The notes under the pieces were generated by a model, which was not told the origin of the DNA, made no database searches, and saw nothing but the letters and a program-made list of their open reading frames with translations. Below are positions 27,269 to 35,942 of a stretch of 64,000 nt of DNA, piece by piece. How positions within the stretch are numbered: the stretch's first letter is position 1; the number at the start of each line of letters is the position of its first letter. The stretch covers positions 372,001-436,000 of the forward strand of contig CALODM010000013.1 in assembly GCA_942492125.1 (NCBI GenBank), written 5' to 3'. The DNA is from BCD1 sp942492125. GTDB taxonomy: Bacteria > Bacteroidota > Bacteroidia > Chitinophagales > Saprospiraceae. A program made the position numbers and the translations under genes.

Positions 27269-28612
27269 ATGGTACAGCAAATAATCTTTGGAATTGTAGC
27301 CATAGTGGCTCTGGGGTACGCCGCCAGGCAGTTTCTGCGAATTAGGCAAAACATCATGCTTGGACAACCGGAAGTTACGACCGGAGATACCGGCCAACGC
27401 TGGAAAAATGTTTTCCTAATCGCTTTTGGACAGGGAAAAATGTTTACCAGGTGGGTCGCCGGTATTATGCACCTGTTTATTTATGTGGCTTTCCTCATTA
27501 CCCAGGTGGAATTGATCGAAATATTTATCGATGGATTCGGAGGCGTTCATCGTTTCTTTGCACCGAGACTTGGAGGCTTTTATACCTTCGCCATCAGTTT
27601 CATCGAAGTGATCAGTGTTCTTGCATTTGTCGGAACGATCGTGTTCTTATCCAGAAGAAACCTGTTAAAGCTGCCACGCTTCCAAAGTGCTGAAATGAAA
27701 GGCTGGCCGTTCCGCGATGGTAACCTAATCCTACTTTTCGAAATACTTTTATTGATCGGAATTTTCAGTATGAACGGGGCCGATACCGTTTTGCAAAGTA
27801 TCGACGCTGAACATTACCCCGATACCGGTAAGCTTGCCGTAAGTAGTTGGTTTGGCCCGGCTGTTTTGGGTAACCTGGAGGTCGGAACCCTTCAGGTAAT
27901 CGAACGGTTCGGTTGGTGGTTGCACCTTATCATGGTTTTTGTCTTTTTAAATTACCTGCCGAAATCCAAACACCTGCACCTTATTCTGGCTTTTCCCAAT
28001 ACTTATTATGCTTCCCTCAATCCTAGAGGAGAAATGGACAATATGCCTGAAATCATGAATGAGGTAAAAAGTATGATGGGATTGACGGAAGGTGGCGAGG
28101 AAATGCCTGCCGAAGAAGAATTACCAGAATTTGGGGCCAATGACATTTTGGGGTTGAGCTGGAAAACACTTCTGGCAGCCTATACCTGTACAGAATGTGG
28201 TCGATGCACTGCAGAATGTCCCGCGAGTATGACCGGCAAGAAGCTTTCTCCACGGAAAATAATGATGGATATACGCGACAGAACGGAGGAGGTCGCCCGG
28301 AAAATTGAAAGCGGCAATACCGAGTTTGCAAAAGATAAGGAAAAACCAGTCAGTAAGGATAATTTTGATGATGGCAAGAGTCTTTTTGACTATATTACCA
28401 AAGAAGAAATCCATGCATGTACCACCTGTAATGCCTGTGTGGAAGCCTGCCCTGTACTCATCAAACCTGTGGATCCGATACTGGAGCTGCGCAGATACGA
28501 AATACTGACGCTTTCAGAAGGCCCGGGCGGATGGTTACCCTTGTTTAACAGCATTGAGAATGGCGGTTCTGCCTGGGCAATGAGCGTTGAACGTGATGCC
28601 TGGAAAAACTAA
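27269..28612 (+). CDS. Membrane Fe-S oxidoreductase with NarI-like N-terminus and two 4Fe-4S motifs
   Basis: A 447-residue integral membrane electron-transfer protein. The N-terminal ~260 residues have about five hydrophobic helices with histidines, as in the cytochrome b-type (NarI/HdrE-like) module. The C-terminal part has two ferredoxin-type clusters: CTECGRCTAEC from Cys307 and CTTCNACVEAC from Cys384, each followed by CP. Start ATG 27269 is preferred over an upstream TTG. It precedes the CCG-domain protein by 45 nt, so the pair probably forms a complex like HdrDE, moving electrons between a soluble donor and the quinone pool. The nearby acyl-CoA dehydrogenase suggests ETF as a possible donor; that is inference. 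Confidence 0.88.
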   Translation: MVQQIIFGIVAIVALGYAARQFLRIRQNIMLGQPEVTTGDTGQRWKNVFLIAFGQGKMFTRWVAGIMHLFIYVAFLITQVELIEIFIDGFGGVHRFFAPRLGGFYTFAISFIEVISVLAFVGTIVFLSRRNLLKLPRFQSAEMKGWPFRDGNLILLFEILLLIGIFSMNGADTVLQSIDAEHYPDTGKLAVSSWFGPAVLGNLEVGTLQVIERFGWWLHLIMVFVFLNYLPKSKHLHLILAFPNTYYASLNPRGEMDNMPEIMNEVKSMMGLTEGGEEMPAEEELPEFGANDILGLSWKTLLAAYTCTECGRCTAECPASMTGKKLSPRKIMMDIRDRTEEVARKIESGNTEFAKDKEKPVSKDNFDDGKSLFDYITKEEIHACTTCNACVEACPVLIKPVDPILELRRYEILTLSEGPGGWLPLFNSIENGGSAWAMSVERDAWKN

Positions 28613-28657
28613 TTATTAATAAAATCCCTGATGTTGGTCAGGTAAAAATTATAAACA

Positions 28658-29449
28658 ATGTCAAATAACCTGAAAGTACCTACCATGGCCGAGATGGCTG
28701 CCGAAGGAAAAAGTCCGGAAATATTATTTTGGGTGGGATGCGCCGGTAGTTTTGATGATCGGGCGCAGAAGGTTACCATAGCCTTTTGTGAAATACTGAA
28801 TAAGGTCGGAGTGGATTTTGCTATTCTGGGGAGTGAGGAACAATGTACCGGAGACCCTGCCCGTCGGGCCGGTAATGAGTTTATTTTTCAAATGACTGCT
28901 TTGATGAATATTGAGACTTTGAAGATGTACAATGTCCAAAAAATTGTCACGGCCTGTCCGCATTGTTTTAACAGCCTGAAAAATGATTATCCGGCCCTTG
29001 GGGGCAATTATGAAGTACTTCATCATACTCAGCTGCTCCAACAGCTCATCGATGAAGGTAAATTGACCATGGAAGGCGGGGGGACCTTTAAAGGCAAAAA
29101 AATCACCTACCACGATTCCTGTTATCTTGGCAGGATAGGAGGGGAGTATGCTGCACCCAGAAAAGTTTTGGAACAACTGGATGCCGACTTATCTGAAATG
29201 AAGCGTTCCAAAGCTCATGGGCTTTGTTGTGGTGCCGGAGGTTCTCAAATGTGGAAGGAAGATGAGCCCGGAGACAAGCGTATCAATACCGAGCGGGCGG
29301 AAGAAGCCCTGGATACAGGGGCAGAGATCATCGCTGCCAATTGTCCTTTTTGTATCACCATGCTGGAGGATGGCGTCAAGGAAAAAGAAAAACAGGATAA
29401 TGTAATGGTGTACGATCTGGCAGAACTGATCCTGAATAATATGAAATAA
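28658..29449 (+). CDS. (Fe-S)-binding protein with two CCG domains
   Basis: A 263-residue partner of the membrane Fe-S protein. It carries the cysteine-rich (CCG) motifs of heterodisulfide reductase subunit B/D, GlpC and LutA: a first set ending CPHCFNSLKNDYP and a second set with DSCYLGR, CCGAGG and NCPFC. Such domains bind an unusual 4Fe-4S cluster and act in disulfide or quinone-linked electron transfer. No membrane segment is present, so it is peripheral on the cytoplasmic face. The tight spacing and shared direction with the upstream gene indicate one operon. Confidence 0.9.
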   Translation: MSNNLKVPTMAEMAAEGKSPEILFWVGCAGSFDDRAQKVTIAFCEILNKVGVDFAILGSEEQCTGDPARRAGNEFIFQMTALMNIETLKMYNVQKIVTACPHCFNSLKNDYPALGGNYEVLHHTQLLQQLIDEGKLTMEGGGTFKGKKITYHDSCYLGRIGGEYAAPRKVLEQLDADLSEMKRSKAHGLCCGAGGSQMWKEDEPGDKRINTERAEEALDTGAEIIAANCPFCITMLEDGVKEKEKQDNVMVYDLAELILNNMK

Positions 29450-29505
29450 AGACAGCCCTAAATTTTTGTCTTGAATTATAACTACCAGTAAATCGAACAG
29501 TATAA

Positions 29506-29892
29506 ATGGAAAAGACCGTTTGTAAAACATCTTTCTGGACCTTGCTAAAGGCTCAGTTAAATAACCTTAATCCTGAGGAGTTTGTACAAAAAATTTCAGG
29601 TCATATCAATGATAATTACATCCTGATCGATGTCAGGTCTCCTGAAGAATTTGCTTTGGGAAGTTTTTCCAATGCTCAAAATATCAACTATTCTTCCGGA
29701 GATCTGTGGGATCGACTTGAAGTGTTGGATAAGAAAAAAGACATCTATATTTTCTGTAGATCCGGACGAAGAAGTTTGAGGGTTTGCACGCTATTGCGCA
29801 ATGGCGGGTTTGATCAGGAGAAAATCTTCAACCTGGACGGAGGACTTAATTCCTATCAAAAATATTTCGATTTTGAATTCAAAAAAGTTTGA
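29506..29892 (+). CDS. Rhodanese-domain protein
   Basis: A single rhodanese domain of 128 residues. Hallmarks are ILIDVRSPEEF (~residues 41-51), the catalytic loop CRSGRRS with the persulfide-forming Cys (~85), and NLDGGLNSYQ near the end. There is no signal peptide, so it is cytosolic. It probably shuttles sulfane sulfur, but no partner is identifiable. It is 56 nt after the CCG-domain gene and may be the last gene of that operon. Confidence 0.88.
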   Translation: MEKTVCKTSFWTLLKAQLNNLNPEEFVQKISGHINDNYILIDVRSPEEFALGSFSNAQNINYSSGDLWDRLEVLDKKKDIYIFCRSGRRSLRVCTLLRNGGFDQEKIFNLDGGLNSYQKYFDFEFKKV

Positions 29893-29915
29893 GCAAATTC
29901 AGGAAATGGAAAGGA

Positions 29916-29952
29916 TTACCCTGGTGTTTGAAAATTACAAACAACAGGGTAA
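29916..29952. terminator. Long hairpin between convergent rhodanese and pgk genes
   Basis: A near-perfect 15-bp inverted repeat (TTACCCTGGTGTTTG / CAAACAACAGGGTAA, one mismatch) with a 7-nt loop. It lacks a clear U tract but is well placed to end both convergent transcripts. Confidence 0.6.
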
Positions 29953-29962
29953 CCTCAATTAA

Positions 29963-31165
29963 TTAGCGATTAATGGCTGCAATACCAGGCAATTCCTTAC
30001 CCTCCAGGAATTCAAGCATAGCGCCACCGCCGGTGGAAACATAACTTACTTCTTCAGCTAATCCAAGCTGATTGATCGCAGCTACAGAATCCCCTCCACC
30101 TATAAGGGAAAAAGCACCTGTTGCAGTTGCTTTGGCGATCTGATGGGCAACAGCTTTCGTACCATTGGCGAAATTAGACATTTCAAAAACACCCATCGGG
30201 CCGTTCCATAGCAGGGTTTTTGACTCGGCAATTACTTTGCCAAAAGACTCAACAGCTTTAGGACCAATGTCAAGCCCCATCCATCCATCCGGAATTTCCA
30301 TATTGGATTTTACATCACGATTAGCATCATTGGCAAAATTATCGGCAATGACAGAATCTTCAGGCAAGTAAATATTAACTCCTTTGGCCTCTGCTTTTTT
30401 CAATAATTCAAGAGCCAGGTCGAGTTTATCTTCTTCCACCAGCGAATTGCCAACTTTTCCTCCTTTGGCTTTGAAAAAGGTATAGGCCATTCCGCCACCG
30501 ATAATCAGGTTGTCAACAAATTCAAGCATTCTGTCCAGAAGCAGAATTTTATCAGAAACCTTTGCGCCGCCTGAAATGGCGGTCAGTGGTCTTTCCGGGT
30601 TATTCAACACCTTATTGGCATTAACGACTTCAGCTTCCATCAAAAAGCCAAACGATTTCTTATCCTTGTCAAAAAAATCGGCAACAATGGCTGTAGAAGC
30701 GTGGGCCCTGTGCGCTGTTCCAAAAGCGTCATTGACATAAACGTCACCCAGTACAGAGAGTTGTTTGGCAAATTCCCTGTCTCCTTTGGTTTCTCCTTCG
30801 TGGAAACGGGTATTCTCAAGCAATAGAATTTCACCAGACTTTAGGGCTTTGCTCATGGCCTCTGCTTCGGGCCCTACTGTTTGAGGACAAAATTTTACCG
30901 CTGCTCCGGTAAGTTCCGAAAGGTGATCAACGAGGTGACGCAGCGTAAATTTTTCGACATTGATGCTGCCATCATCTTGTAGCTTTTTTAGTGGCCTGCC
31001 GAGGTGAGACATCACTACGGGAGCACCACCCTGATCGATAATGGCTTTAAGGGTGGGTAAGGCTTTACGCATCCTGGTATCGTCGGTGATTTCATATTTG
31101 TCGTTCAGCGGAACATTGAAATCAACCCGGACCAAAGCTCTTTTACCTTTAAATTGGAGATTCAT
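29963..31165 (-). CDS. pgk: Phosphoglycerate kinase
   Basis: Glycolytic enzyme (400 residues, typical length) that transfers the acyl phosphate of 1,3-bisphosphoglycerate to ADP. Seen: VRVDFNVPL near the N-terminus, SHLGRP, NDAFGTAHRAHAS, the hinge NPERPLTAISGGAKVSDK, and the C-terminal nucleotide-loop region LIGGGDS with STGGGAMLEFLEG. It follows gapA on the same strand, but a strong terminator separates them, so it may have its own promoter or depend on read-through. Confidence 0.97.
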   Translation of the reverse strand: MNLQFKGKRALVRVDFNVPLNDKYEITDDTRMRKALPTLKAIIDQGGAPVVMSHLGRPLKKLQDDGSINVEKFTLRHLVDHLSELTGAAVKFCPQTVGPEAEAMSKALKSGEILLLENTRFHEGETKGDREFAKQLSVLGDVYVNDAFGTAHRAHASTAIVADFFDKDKKSFGFLMEAEVVNANKVLNNPERPLTAISGGAKVSDKILLLDRMLEFVDNLIIGGGMAYTFFKAKGGKVGNSLVEEDKLDLALELLKKAEAKGVNIYLPEDSVIADNFANDANRDVKSNMEIPDGWMGLDIGPKAVESFGKVIAESKTLLWNGPMGVFEMSNFANGTKAVAHQIAKATATGAFSLIGGGDSVAAINQLGLAEEVSYVSTGGGAMLEFLEGKELPGIAAINR

Positions 31166-31217
31166 GAGTTTGAAAAATTAGAGTTCAGCAATGCCCGGAA
31201 TCAGACAAGGCTGAATT

Positions 31218-31260
31218 AAAAAAAAGAAAGGAATCCCGGGTGATCCCAAAATTCCTTTCT
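31218..31260 (-). terminator. Rho-independent terminator after gapA
   Basis: On the minus strand a 10-bp stem (AGAAAGGAAT / ATTCCTTTCT) encloses a 16-nt loop and is followed by eight T. It lies 14 nt after the gapA stop and before pgk. Confidence 0.85.
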
Positions 31261-31273
31261 GTTATTTAGTGTT

Positions 31274-32275
31274 TTACTTTGTGCAAATCATGTGGGCCAG
31301 CTCAGCTAAACGTGCAGAATATCCTGCTTCGTTGTCATACCAGCTGACTACTTTCAACATTCTTCCTTTTACATCTGTCAACAGAGAATCAAAAATGGAA
31401 GAGTAAGGGCTGCGAACGATATCACTGGAAACGATTGGATCTTCAGTGTATTGCAGTATGCCTTTCATTGGTCCGCTTTCAGCAGCTTCCTTGAATTTGG
31501 CGTTTACTTCCTCTATAGTAGCCTCTTTCTCCAGCATTACATTAAGCTCAACAACAGAACCGGTAATGGTAGGAACACGCATCGCAATCGAAAATAATTT
31601 GTCATCAATTGCGGGAACTACTTTGCCTACGGCTTTAGCAGCTCCGGTGCTGGTTGGAACCATATTGAAAGCAGCGGCACGGGCACGACGAAGGTCACTG
31701 TGTGGAGAATCCTGAAGGGCCTGATCACCCGTGTAAGCATGAATAGTTGTCATGGAACCTACCTCAACCCCCCAGTTGTCGCAGAGGATCTTTGCTACAG
31801 GAGCAAGGCAGTTGGTCGTACAGGATGCATTGGAAAATACATTGTGACGACGATCCAGTTCATGATCATTTACACCCAATACGATGGTTTGGATTCCATC
31901 TCCTTTTCCAGGAGCAGAAAGCAATACATCCTTTGCTCCGGCAGTGAGGTGTTTGCCGGCAGCTTCTTTAGAACGGAAAATTCCGGTACATTCCAAAACC
32001 AGGTCTACGCCTAATTCTTTCCATGGAAGATTTTCCGGATTTCTTTCAGCAGAAGCTTTGATAGATTTTCCATTGATGATCAAAGCATCATCCGTAGCCT
32101 TTACAGTTCCTTCAAAAGGGCCCTGGGCTGAATCGTATTTAAAGAGATGTGCCAGTGTGGCATTATCAGTTAAATCGTTGATGGCAACGATTTCAATGTC
32201 GTCTAATTTGAGCAGGTTTCTGAGAGTTAAGCGACCGATGCGGCCAAACCCGTTAATGGCAATTTTTTTTGACAT
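31274..32275 (-). CDS. gapA: Glyceraldehyde-3-phosphate dehydrogenase, type I
   Basis: A 333-residue glycolytic dehydrogenase. The NAD-binding start is INGFGRIGRL, and the catalytic cysteine is Cys152 in SNASCTTNCLAP. Asp34 in AINDLTD indicates NAD rather than NADP use. The length and C-terminus (WYDNEAGYSARL) are normal. The upstream region holds a clear minus-strand -7 box (32352-32345) and an FNR/CRP-like palindrome at 32410-32425, so regulation by a CRP/FNR-family factor is possible. Confidence 0.97.
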   Translation of the reverse strand: MSKKIAINGFGRIGRLTLRNLLKLDDIEIVAINDLTDNATLAHLFKYDSAQGPFEGTVKATDDALIINGKSIKASAERNPENLPWKELGVDLVLECTGIFRSKEAAGKHLTAGAKDVLLSAPGKGDGIQTIVLGVNDHELDRRHNVFSNASCTTNCLAPVAKILCDNWGVEVGSMTTIHAYTGDQALQDSPHSDLRRARAAAFNMVPTSTGAAKAVGKVVPAIDDKLFSIAMRVPTITGSVVELNVMLEKEATIEEVNAKFKEAAESGPMKGILQYTEDPIVSSDIVRSPYSSIFDSLLTDVKGRMLKVVSWYDNEAGYSARLAELAHMICTK

Positions 32276-32344
32276 GGTAAAGAGTTGATTTTATTAATAA
32301 TAATGAAAGTGTAAAAATAACACAAACGCAAATCAATTGCAATG

Positions 32345-32352
32345 CAAATGTA
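32345..32352 (-). promoter_or_regulatory. -7 promoter box for gapA
   Basis: On the minus strand TACATTTG (followed by C) matches TAnnTTTG. It predicts a leader of about 64 nt. The -33 region is poor. Confidence 0.55.
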
Positions 32353-32409
32353 CGAAAAAAAGAGCATTATTTTAGAAACTAAACTAAGTGAAAATAATCA
32401 GCTTTTTAG

Positions 32410-32425
32410 GATGATTTACATCATC
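32410..32425. promoter_or_regulatory. FNR/CRP-like palindrome upstream of gapA
   Basis: GATGAT-TTAC-ATCATC is a perfect inverted repeat whose core TGAT-N4-ATCA equals the inner part of the FNR site. It is centred about 78 nt before the predicted gapA transcription start. The outer T/A pair of the classic site is replaced by A/T. Confidence 0.35.
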
Positions 32426-32540
32426 GAATGGCGGCTATAAAGCGATGTCTCTTCCGTGGGCTTGGAGGCAGGCCGGAAACCCTAAAAACAAAGATGTTTT
32501 ATTTACGAAATCCAACGGGAGCAAAGAAATAAATTCTGAA

Positions 32541-33077
32541 TCAGGATTTTAATTTGTGGGCAAATTGTTTCCGGAATTTGGAAACTTTTGGTGTGATAAT
32601 GAAAGAGCAATAGGGATTCCTGTCGCCGGTTTTTTTATAATAATCCTGATGATATTGCTCCCCGGGAAAGAATTGAATCAAGGGTGTTATTTCGGTTGTC
32701 ACAGGATCATCCCAGATTTCCCGGGCTGTGGTTTTGGCTGATGCTTCAGCAACCGTTTTCTGATTGTCGTCATGGTAAAATATAGCCGACCGGTACTGTG
32801 GTCCAACATCGTTGCCTTGCCGGTTAAGGGTAGTCGGATCATGGATTGTCCAAAAGACTTCAAGAATCTCTTTAAAAGTGACAATGGATGGATCAAAATT
32901 TATTTGAACAACTTCTGCATGTTTGGTCATTCCCGAACAAACAGCATTATAATTGGCGGTTTCAGGACTTCCTCCGGCATATCCGGAAACCACAGATGTT
33001 ACACCGTTTAATTGTTGATAAACCGCCTCCAGACACCAAAAACATCCCCCTCCCAGGGTAGCTTGTTCAAATTTCAT
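32541..33077 (-). CDS. msrA: Peptide methionine sulfoxide reductase A
   Basis: Repairs methionine-S-sulfoxide in proteins (178 residues). The active site GGGCFWC has the nucleophile Cys12 and a nearby Cys15. Further family text includes VSGYAGG, YRSAIFYHDDNQ, and GEQYHQDYY near the end. An upstream TTG (33098) would add seven residues; ATG 33077 gives the conserved MKFEQATLGGG-type start. It is the last gene of the mqnE-mqnA-msrA run, with its start 31 nt after the mqnA stop. No MsrB domain is fused. Confidence 0.95.
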   Translation of the reverse strand: MKFEQATLGGGCFWCLEAVYQQLNGVTSVVSGYAGGSPETANYNAVCSGMTKHAEVVQINFDPSIVTFKEILEVFWTIHDPTTLNRQGNDVGPQYRSAIFYHDDNQKTVAEASAKTTAREIWDDPVTTEITPLIQFFPGEQYHQDYYKKTGDRNPYCSFIITPKVSKFRKQFAHKLKS

Positions 33078-33107
33078 GTTTAACAGATTTAGGATCAATT
33101 CACCATA

Positions 33108-33884
33108 TTAACAAACCAGACTGTTTTTGGTTGTTTCCGGCAGTACTCCCCCGGATATTGCGTTGAGAAAAATCGACAAACTCTCCCGCTTTTTGGTGTC
33201 CAGGTCGTAGCTGATATTGTGAGTGAAGTAGGATTCCAGGTCAAAGTCCTGTTGAGGCAAAATAAAAATGAGTTGCGGTATGGCTTCCACGCCTTTTCTC
33301 ATGGCCTCATTGAAAGATTTCACAAAATCGGTCGGTAAGGGACGATTACTTACCCAGGCAGCGAAAACGAATGAAAGGCCTGTGTGGTCTTTCCAAATAT
33401 CTCCAAGATCATACACAAAAGAATATTGCTCCTCCATACCAATGGTACGATCGCCAATGATCAATCCGCCCGTTTTTCTGCCAATGTATTTTTGAAAGCC
33501 AGGTTTGGCAGGGATCAGTTTGGGATTGAGCTTCCAGTAGTCTTTTAGTAATAGTTTGGTTAGTTCAACAGATGTTCTGGAATGGTAATCAAGATAGATG
33601 GTTTCCATTTCATGAATAGGGCAATCCCCGTAGATACAAACGGTTTTTACGCTTCCATTGGTACCAATGCAATAGTCGGTGACGATTTCCGGTGATTCGA
33701 GTTCCGGGATTGCTGCCACAGGAATTAACCCGAGATCTGCTTCCCCTGAATTGAGCTTTTCAGCACAGACAGAGGGAATATCCAGTTGTAAGTCTATTTG
33801 ATCAGCAATCGGGCTATTCAAAATACCATAGAGTAGTGGTTTGGTGTTTAAATAGCTGACAGCCGTGACTTTTATTTTGCCCAT
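33108..33884 (-). CDS. mqnA: Chorismate dehydratase, futalosine menaquinone pathway
   Basis: First enzyme of the futalosine route to menaquinone, converting chorismate to 3-enolpyruvyl-benzoate (258 residues). The periplasmic-binding-protein-like fold begins VSYLNTKPLLYG, a MqnA signature, followed by GEADLGLIPVAAIPE and YCIGTNGSVKTV. It starts 2 nt after the mqnE stop, so the two are translationally coupled. This pair of early-pathway enzymes supports the assignment. The other mqn genes are not in the window. Confidence 0.92.
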   Translation of the reverse strand: MGKIKVTAVSYLNTKPLLYGILNSPIADQIDLQLDIPSVCAEKLNSGEADLGLIPVAAIPELESPEIVTDYCIGTNGSVKTVCIYGDCPIHEMETIYLDYHSRTSVELTKLLLKDYWKLNPKLIPAKPGFQKYIGRKTGGLIIGDRTIGMEEQYSFVYDLGDIWKDHTGLSFVFAAWVSNRPLPTDFVKSFNEAMRKGVEAIPQLIFILPQQDFDLESYFTHNISYDLDTKKRESLSIFLNAISGGVLPETTKNSLVC

Positions 33885-33886
33885 AA

Positions 33887-35092
33887 TTAATTGTTGATAA
33901 CAGGTAATGAGGTATAACCTTTGTAGGATTTGTCATCTTCAAACTGAACATCTGTATAATCCTTTACGATATTATATAAGGTATCACGCTCTTTCGCTGT
34001 GTATCCTGCGTTCCTAATGGTTTTTACCAAATCTTCTGTTGTCATGGCAGGGTTTTGTTCTTCTGAACCAGCCATGGAATAAATCTTAGTGGTATCGTCA
34101 ATAGTACCGTCGAGGTCATCTACCCCAAAGTCAAGTGACATTTGGGCGGTTGTTCTGCCAATCATCGGCCAGTATGCCTTGATGTGATCGAAATTGTCGA
34201 GAAATATCCTACTGATTGCATAATTGCGAAGGTCTTCTACCACACTTACTTCAGGAACATGAGACATCTCATTATTTTTGTTCCTGAATTTCAAAGGAAT
34301 AAAAGTTTGGAATCCGCCTGTTTTGTCCTGAAGCTCCCGAAGTCTGTTCATGTGGTCAATCCTGTGGGCAAAACTTTCAAGATGTCCATAGAGGATGGTA
34401 GCATTGGACCTAAGTCCCATATTATGCCAAATTTCATGGATGCGTAACCACTCATCGGAACTGCATTTTCCACCGGCAATTTCGTCCCTGAGTGCTTCGT
34501 CAAAAATCTCCGCTCCTCCACCGGGAAGAGAATCCAAACCTGCTTCATGCATGGCTTTCATGCCTTCCTCGTAACTGATTTTGGCTTTTTTGAAAATATA
34601 GTGATATTCCACCGGCGTCAATGCCTTGATATGCAGTTCAGGCCGGTGCGCCTTGATCTGCCTGTAAAGTTCAGTATAAAATTCGAAATCATATTGTGGC
34701 AAAACACCCCCGACAATATGAACCTCTGTTACTTGTTGGTCATCGTATTTTTTGATCATCTCCATGACCTCTTCGAGAGAATACTCCCAGCCATCACTTC
34801 TCTGTTTGATCATCCTTGAATACGAACAGAATTTACAGGTATAAAGACAAACATTGGTTGGTTCAATATGAAAATTACGGTTAAACCAGGTTGTCTTCCC
34901 GTGTTTCTTATGTCGGATATAATTTGCCAGACTACCCACGAGTGATAATGAACCTTTTTCGTACAACAATAATCCTTCGTCTGGAGTAATTCGTTCATCG
35001 TTGTAAACCTTCTCTGCTATGAGCTTTAGTTCTTCGGGAAGATTTTTATCCTTAATGACTGTATCTGAATATGATTTTGATTCTGATTGCAT
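33887..35092 (-). CDS. mqnE: Aminofutalosine synthase (radical SAM)
   Basis: Radical-SAM enzyme of 401 residues joining the MqnA product to SAM to form aminofutalosine. The cluster motif is Cys82-x3-Cys86-x2-Cys89 in VCLYTCKFC. The text LPGGGAEIFDEALRDEI and GGFQTFIPLKF favours MqnE over its paralogue MqnC. The ATG at 35092 lies only 4 nt from a perfect minus-strand TAAATTTG box with a TTG 19 nt further up, so the transcript may be leaderless. It heads the mqnE-mqnA-msrA run. Confidence 0.93.
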   Translation of the reverse strand: MQSESKSYSDTVIKDKNLPEELKLIAEKVYNDERITPDEGLLLYEKGSLSLVGSLANYIRHKKHGKTTWFNRNFHIEPTNVCLYTCKFCSYSRMIKQRSDGWEYSLEEVMEMIKKYDDQQVTEVHIVGGVLPQYDFEFYTELYRQIKAHRPELHIKALTPVEYHYIFKKAKISYEEGMKAMHEAGLDSLPGGGAEIFDEALRDEIAGGKCSSDEWLRIHEIWHNMGLRSNATILYGHLESFAHRIDHMNRLRELQDKTGGFQTFIPLKFRNKNNEMSHVPEVSVVEDLRNYAISRIFLDNFDHIKAYWPMIGRTTAQMSLDFGVDDLDGTIDDTTKIYSMAGSEEQNPAMTTEDLVKTIRNAGYTAKERDTLYNIVKDYTDVQFEDDKSYKGYTSLPVINN

Positions 35093-35096
35093 AATT

Positions 35097-35126
35097 CAAA
35101 TTTAAAGTAAATTTCGTTATTTTCAA
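35097..35126 (-). promoter_or_regulatory. Consensus promoter abutting mqnE start
   Basis: Minus strand: TTG (35126-35124), 19-nt spacer, TAAATTTG (35104-35097), then 4 nt and the ATG. It matches the Bacteroidota -33/-7 consensus and predicts initiation at or next to the start codon. Confidence 0.65.
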
Positions 35127-35942
35127 TAAAAATTGAAAGATTCTTTTAAACTCAAGAGTACAAAACTAAAATAATCAACAATGCTCTACTAATAATAGTT
35201 GAAAAACTTGTAATATTCCTATTCGAATCATTAGTTTAAACCATTAAATTGAATTGTTTTCTCGGGAAAATTTTTCAAGGTAATTTTTTTCAATTATGTT
35301 TGCTGTTGAGGATTCCCCTGGAAAAAATGATTTAGGGCAGCGAATCCTTTGTCAAAAGAATCTTATTATTTTCAAGGTTGTAAAGATTATTATTAGTAAT
35401 ATTTCACCATAGATAGTCTCTGAAAAGCCTTTTGAAATTTAATTTGACATTAAATGCATCTATCCTTTTAAAAATCAGGTGATTTTTTTTCATTTGTTTC
35501 TGGATAAATATTGGAATAAAGACCTGACCCTTGTTGCTAGCTACTTAATTTATGTAGGCTATCAGAAATAATTATTTGGTTTTTTATTTATTTGGGTTTG
35601 AACCTGATAGCTTTGCTTGGAATTTTTTGATTTTACATCAATGATACGTGCTCTTTTTATTCAAACTACCCCACCTGATCAAGGACTATTTTCCGATTTT
35701 CTTCCAAAAAAAGTTGAAATCGGAATAATATTGGGAAAGTATATTTTTAACTTAAAGATTTTTTTGAAGAAGATTTTTACCTTAATTATTGCTTCCGGGT
35801 TTAGTCTTTGAAAACCAATCGAAAACCTCTAATGATGTTTGTTTTGAATTTGGAATCCATTTTTAAATGGTATTCCTCACTTTTTTATTTTTGGTAGTGG
35901 TTTACCGGTTTACCGGTTTTGTGAATTAATTAAAATGTTAAA
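35127..35942. other. AT-rich intergenic region before the first giant gene
   Basis: About 815 nt with no credible coding frame; a 64-codon open frame at 35617-35811 has no recognisable features. It contains TTGAT-N5-ATCAA (35627-35641), similar to the palindrome near gapA, and two adjacent copies of TTTACCGG at 35901-35916 just 27 nt before the giant gene's ATG. These are plausible regulator sites. No tRNA or riboswitch was recognised. Confidence 0.5.

Noticed and set aside
35617..35811. 64-codon open frame in the AT-rich region before the first giant gene
   Set aside because: Composition and residues look random (Phe/Ile/Leu-rich from AT bias) and no start signal is seen.
35127..35942. tRNA or structured RNA in the longest gene-free stretch
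   Set aside because: No TTC-arm consensus, no cloverleaf and no known riboswitch core could be found by eye.
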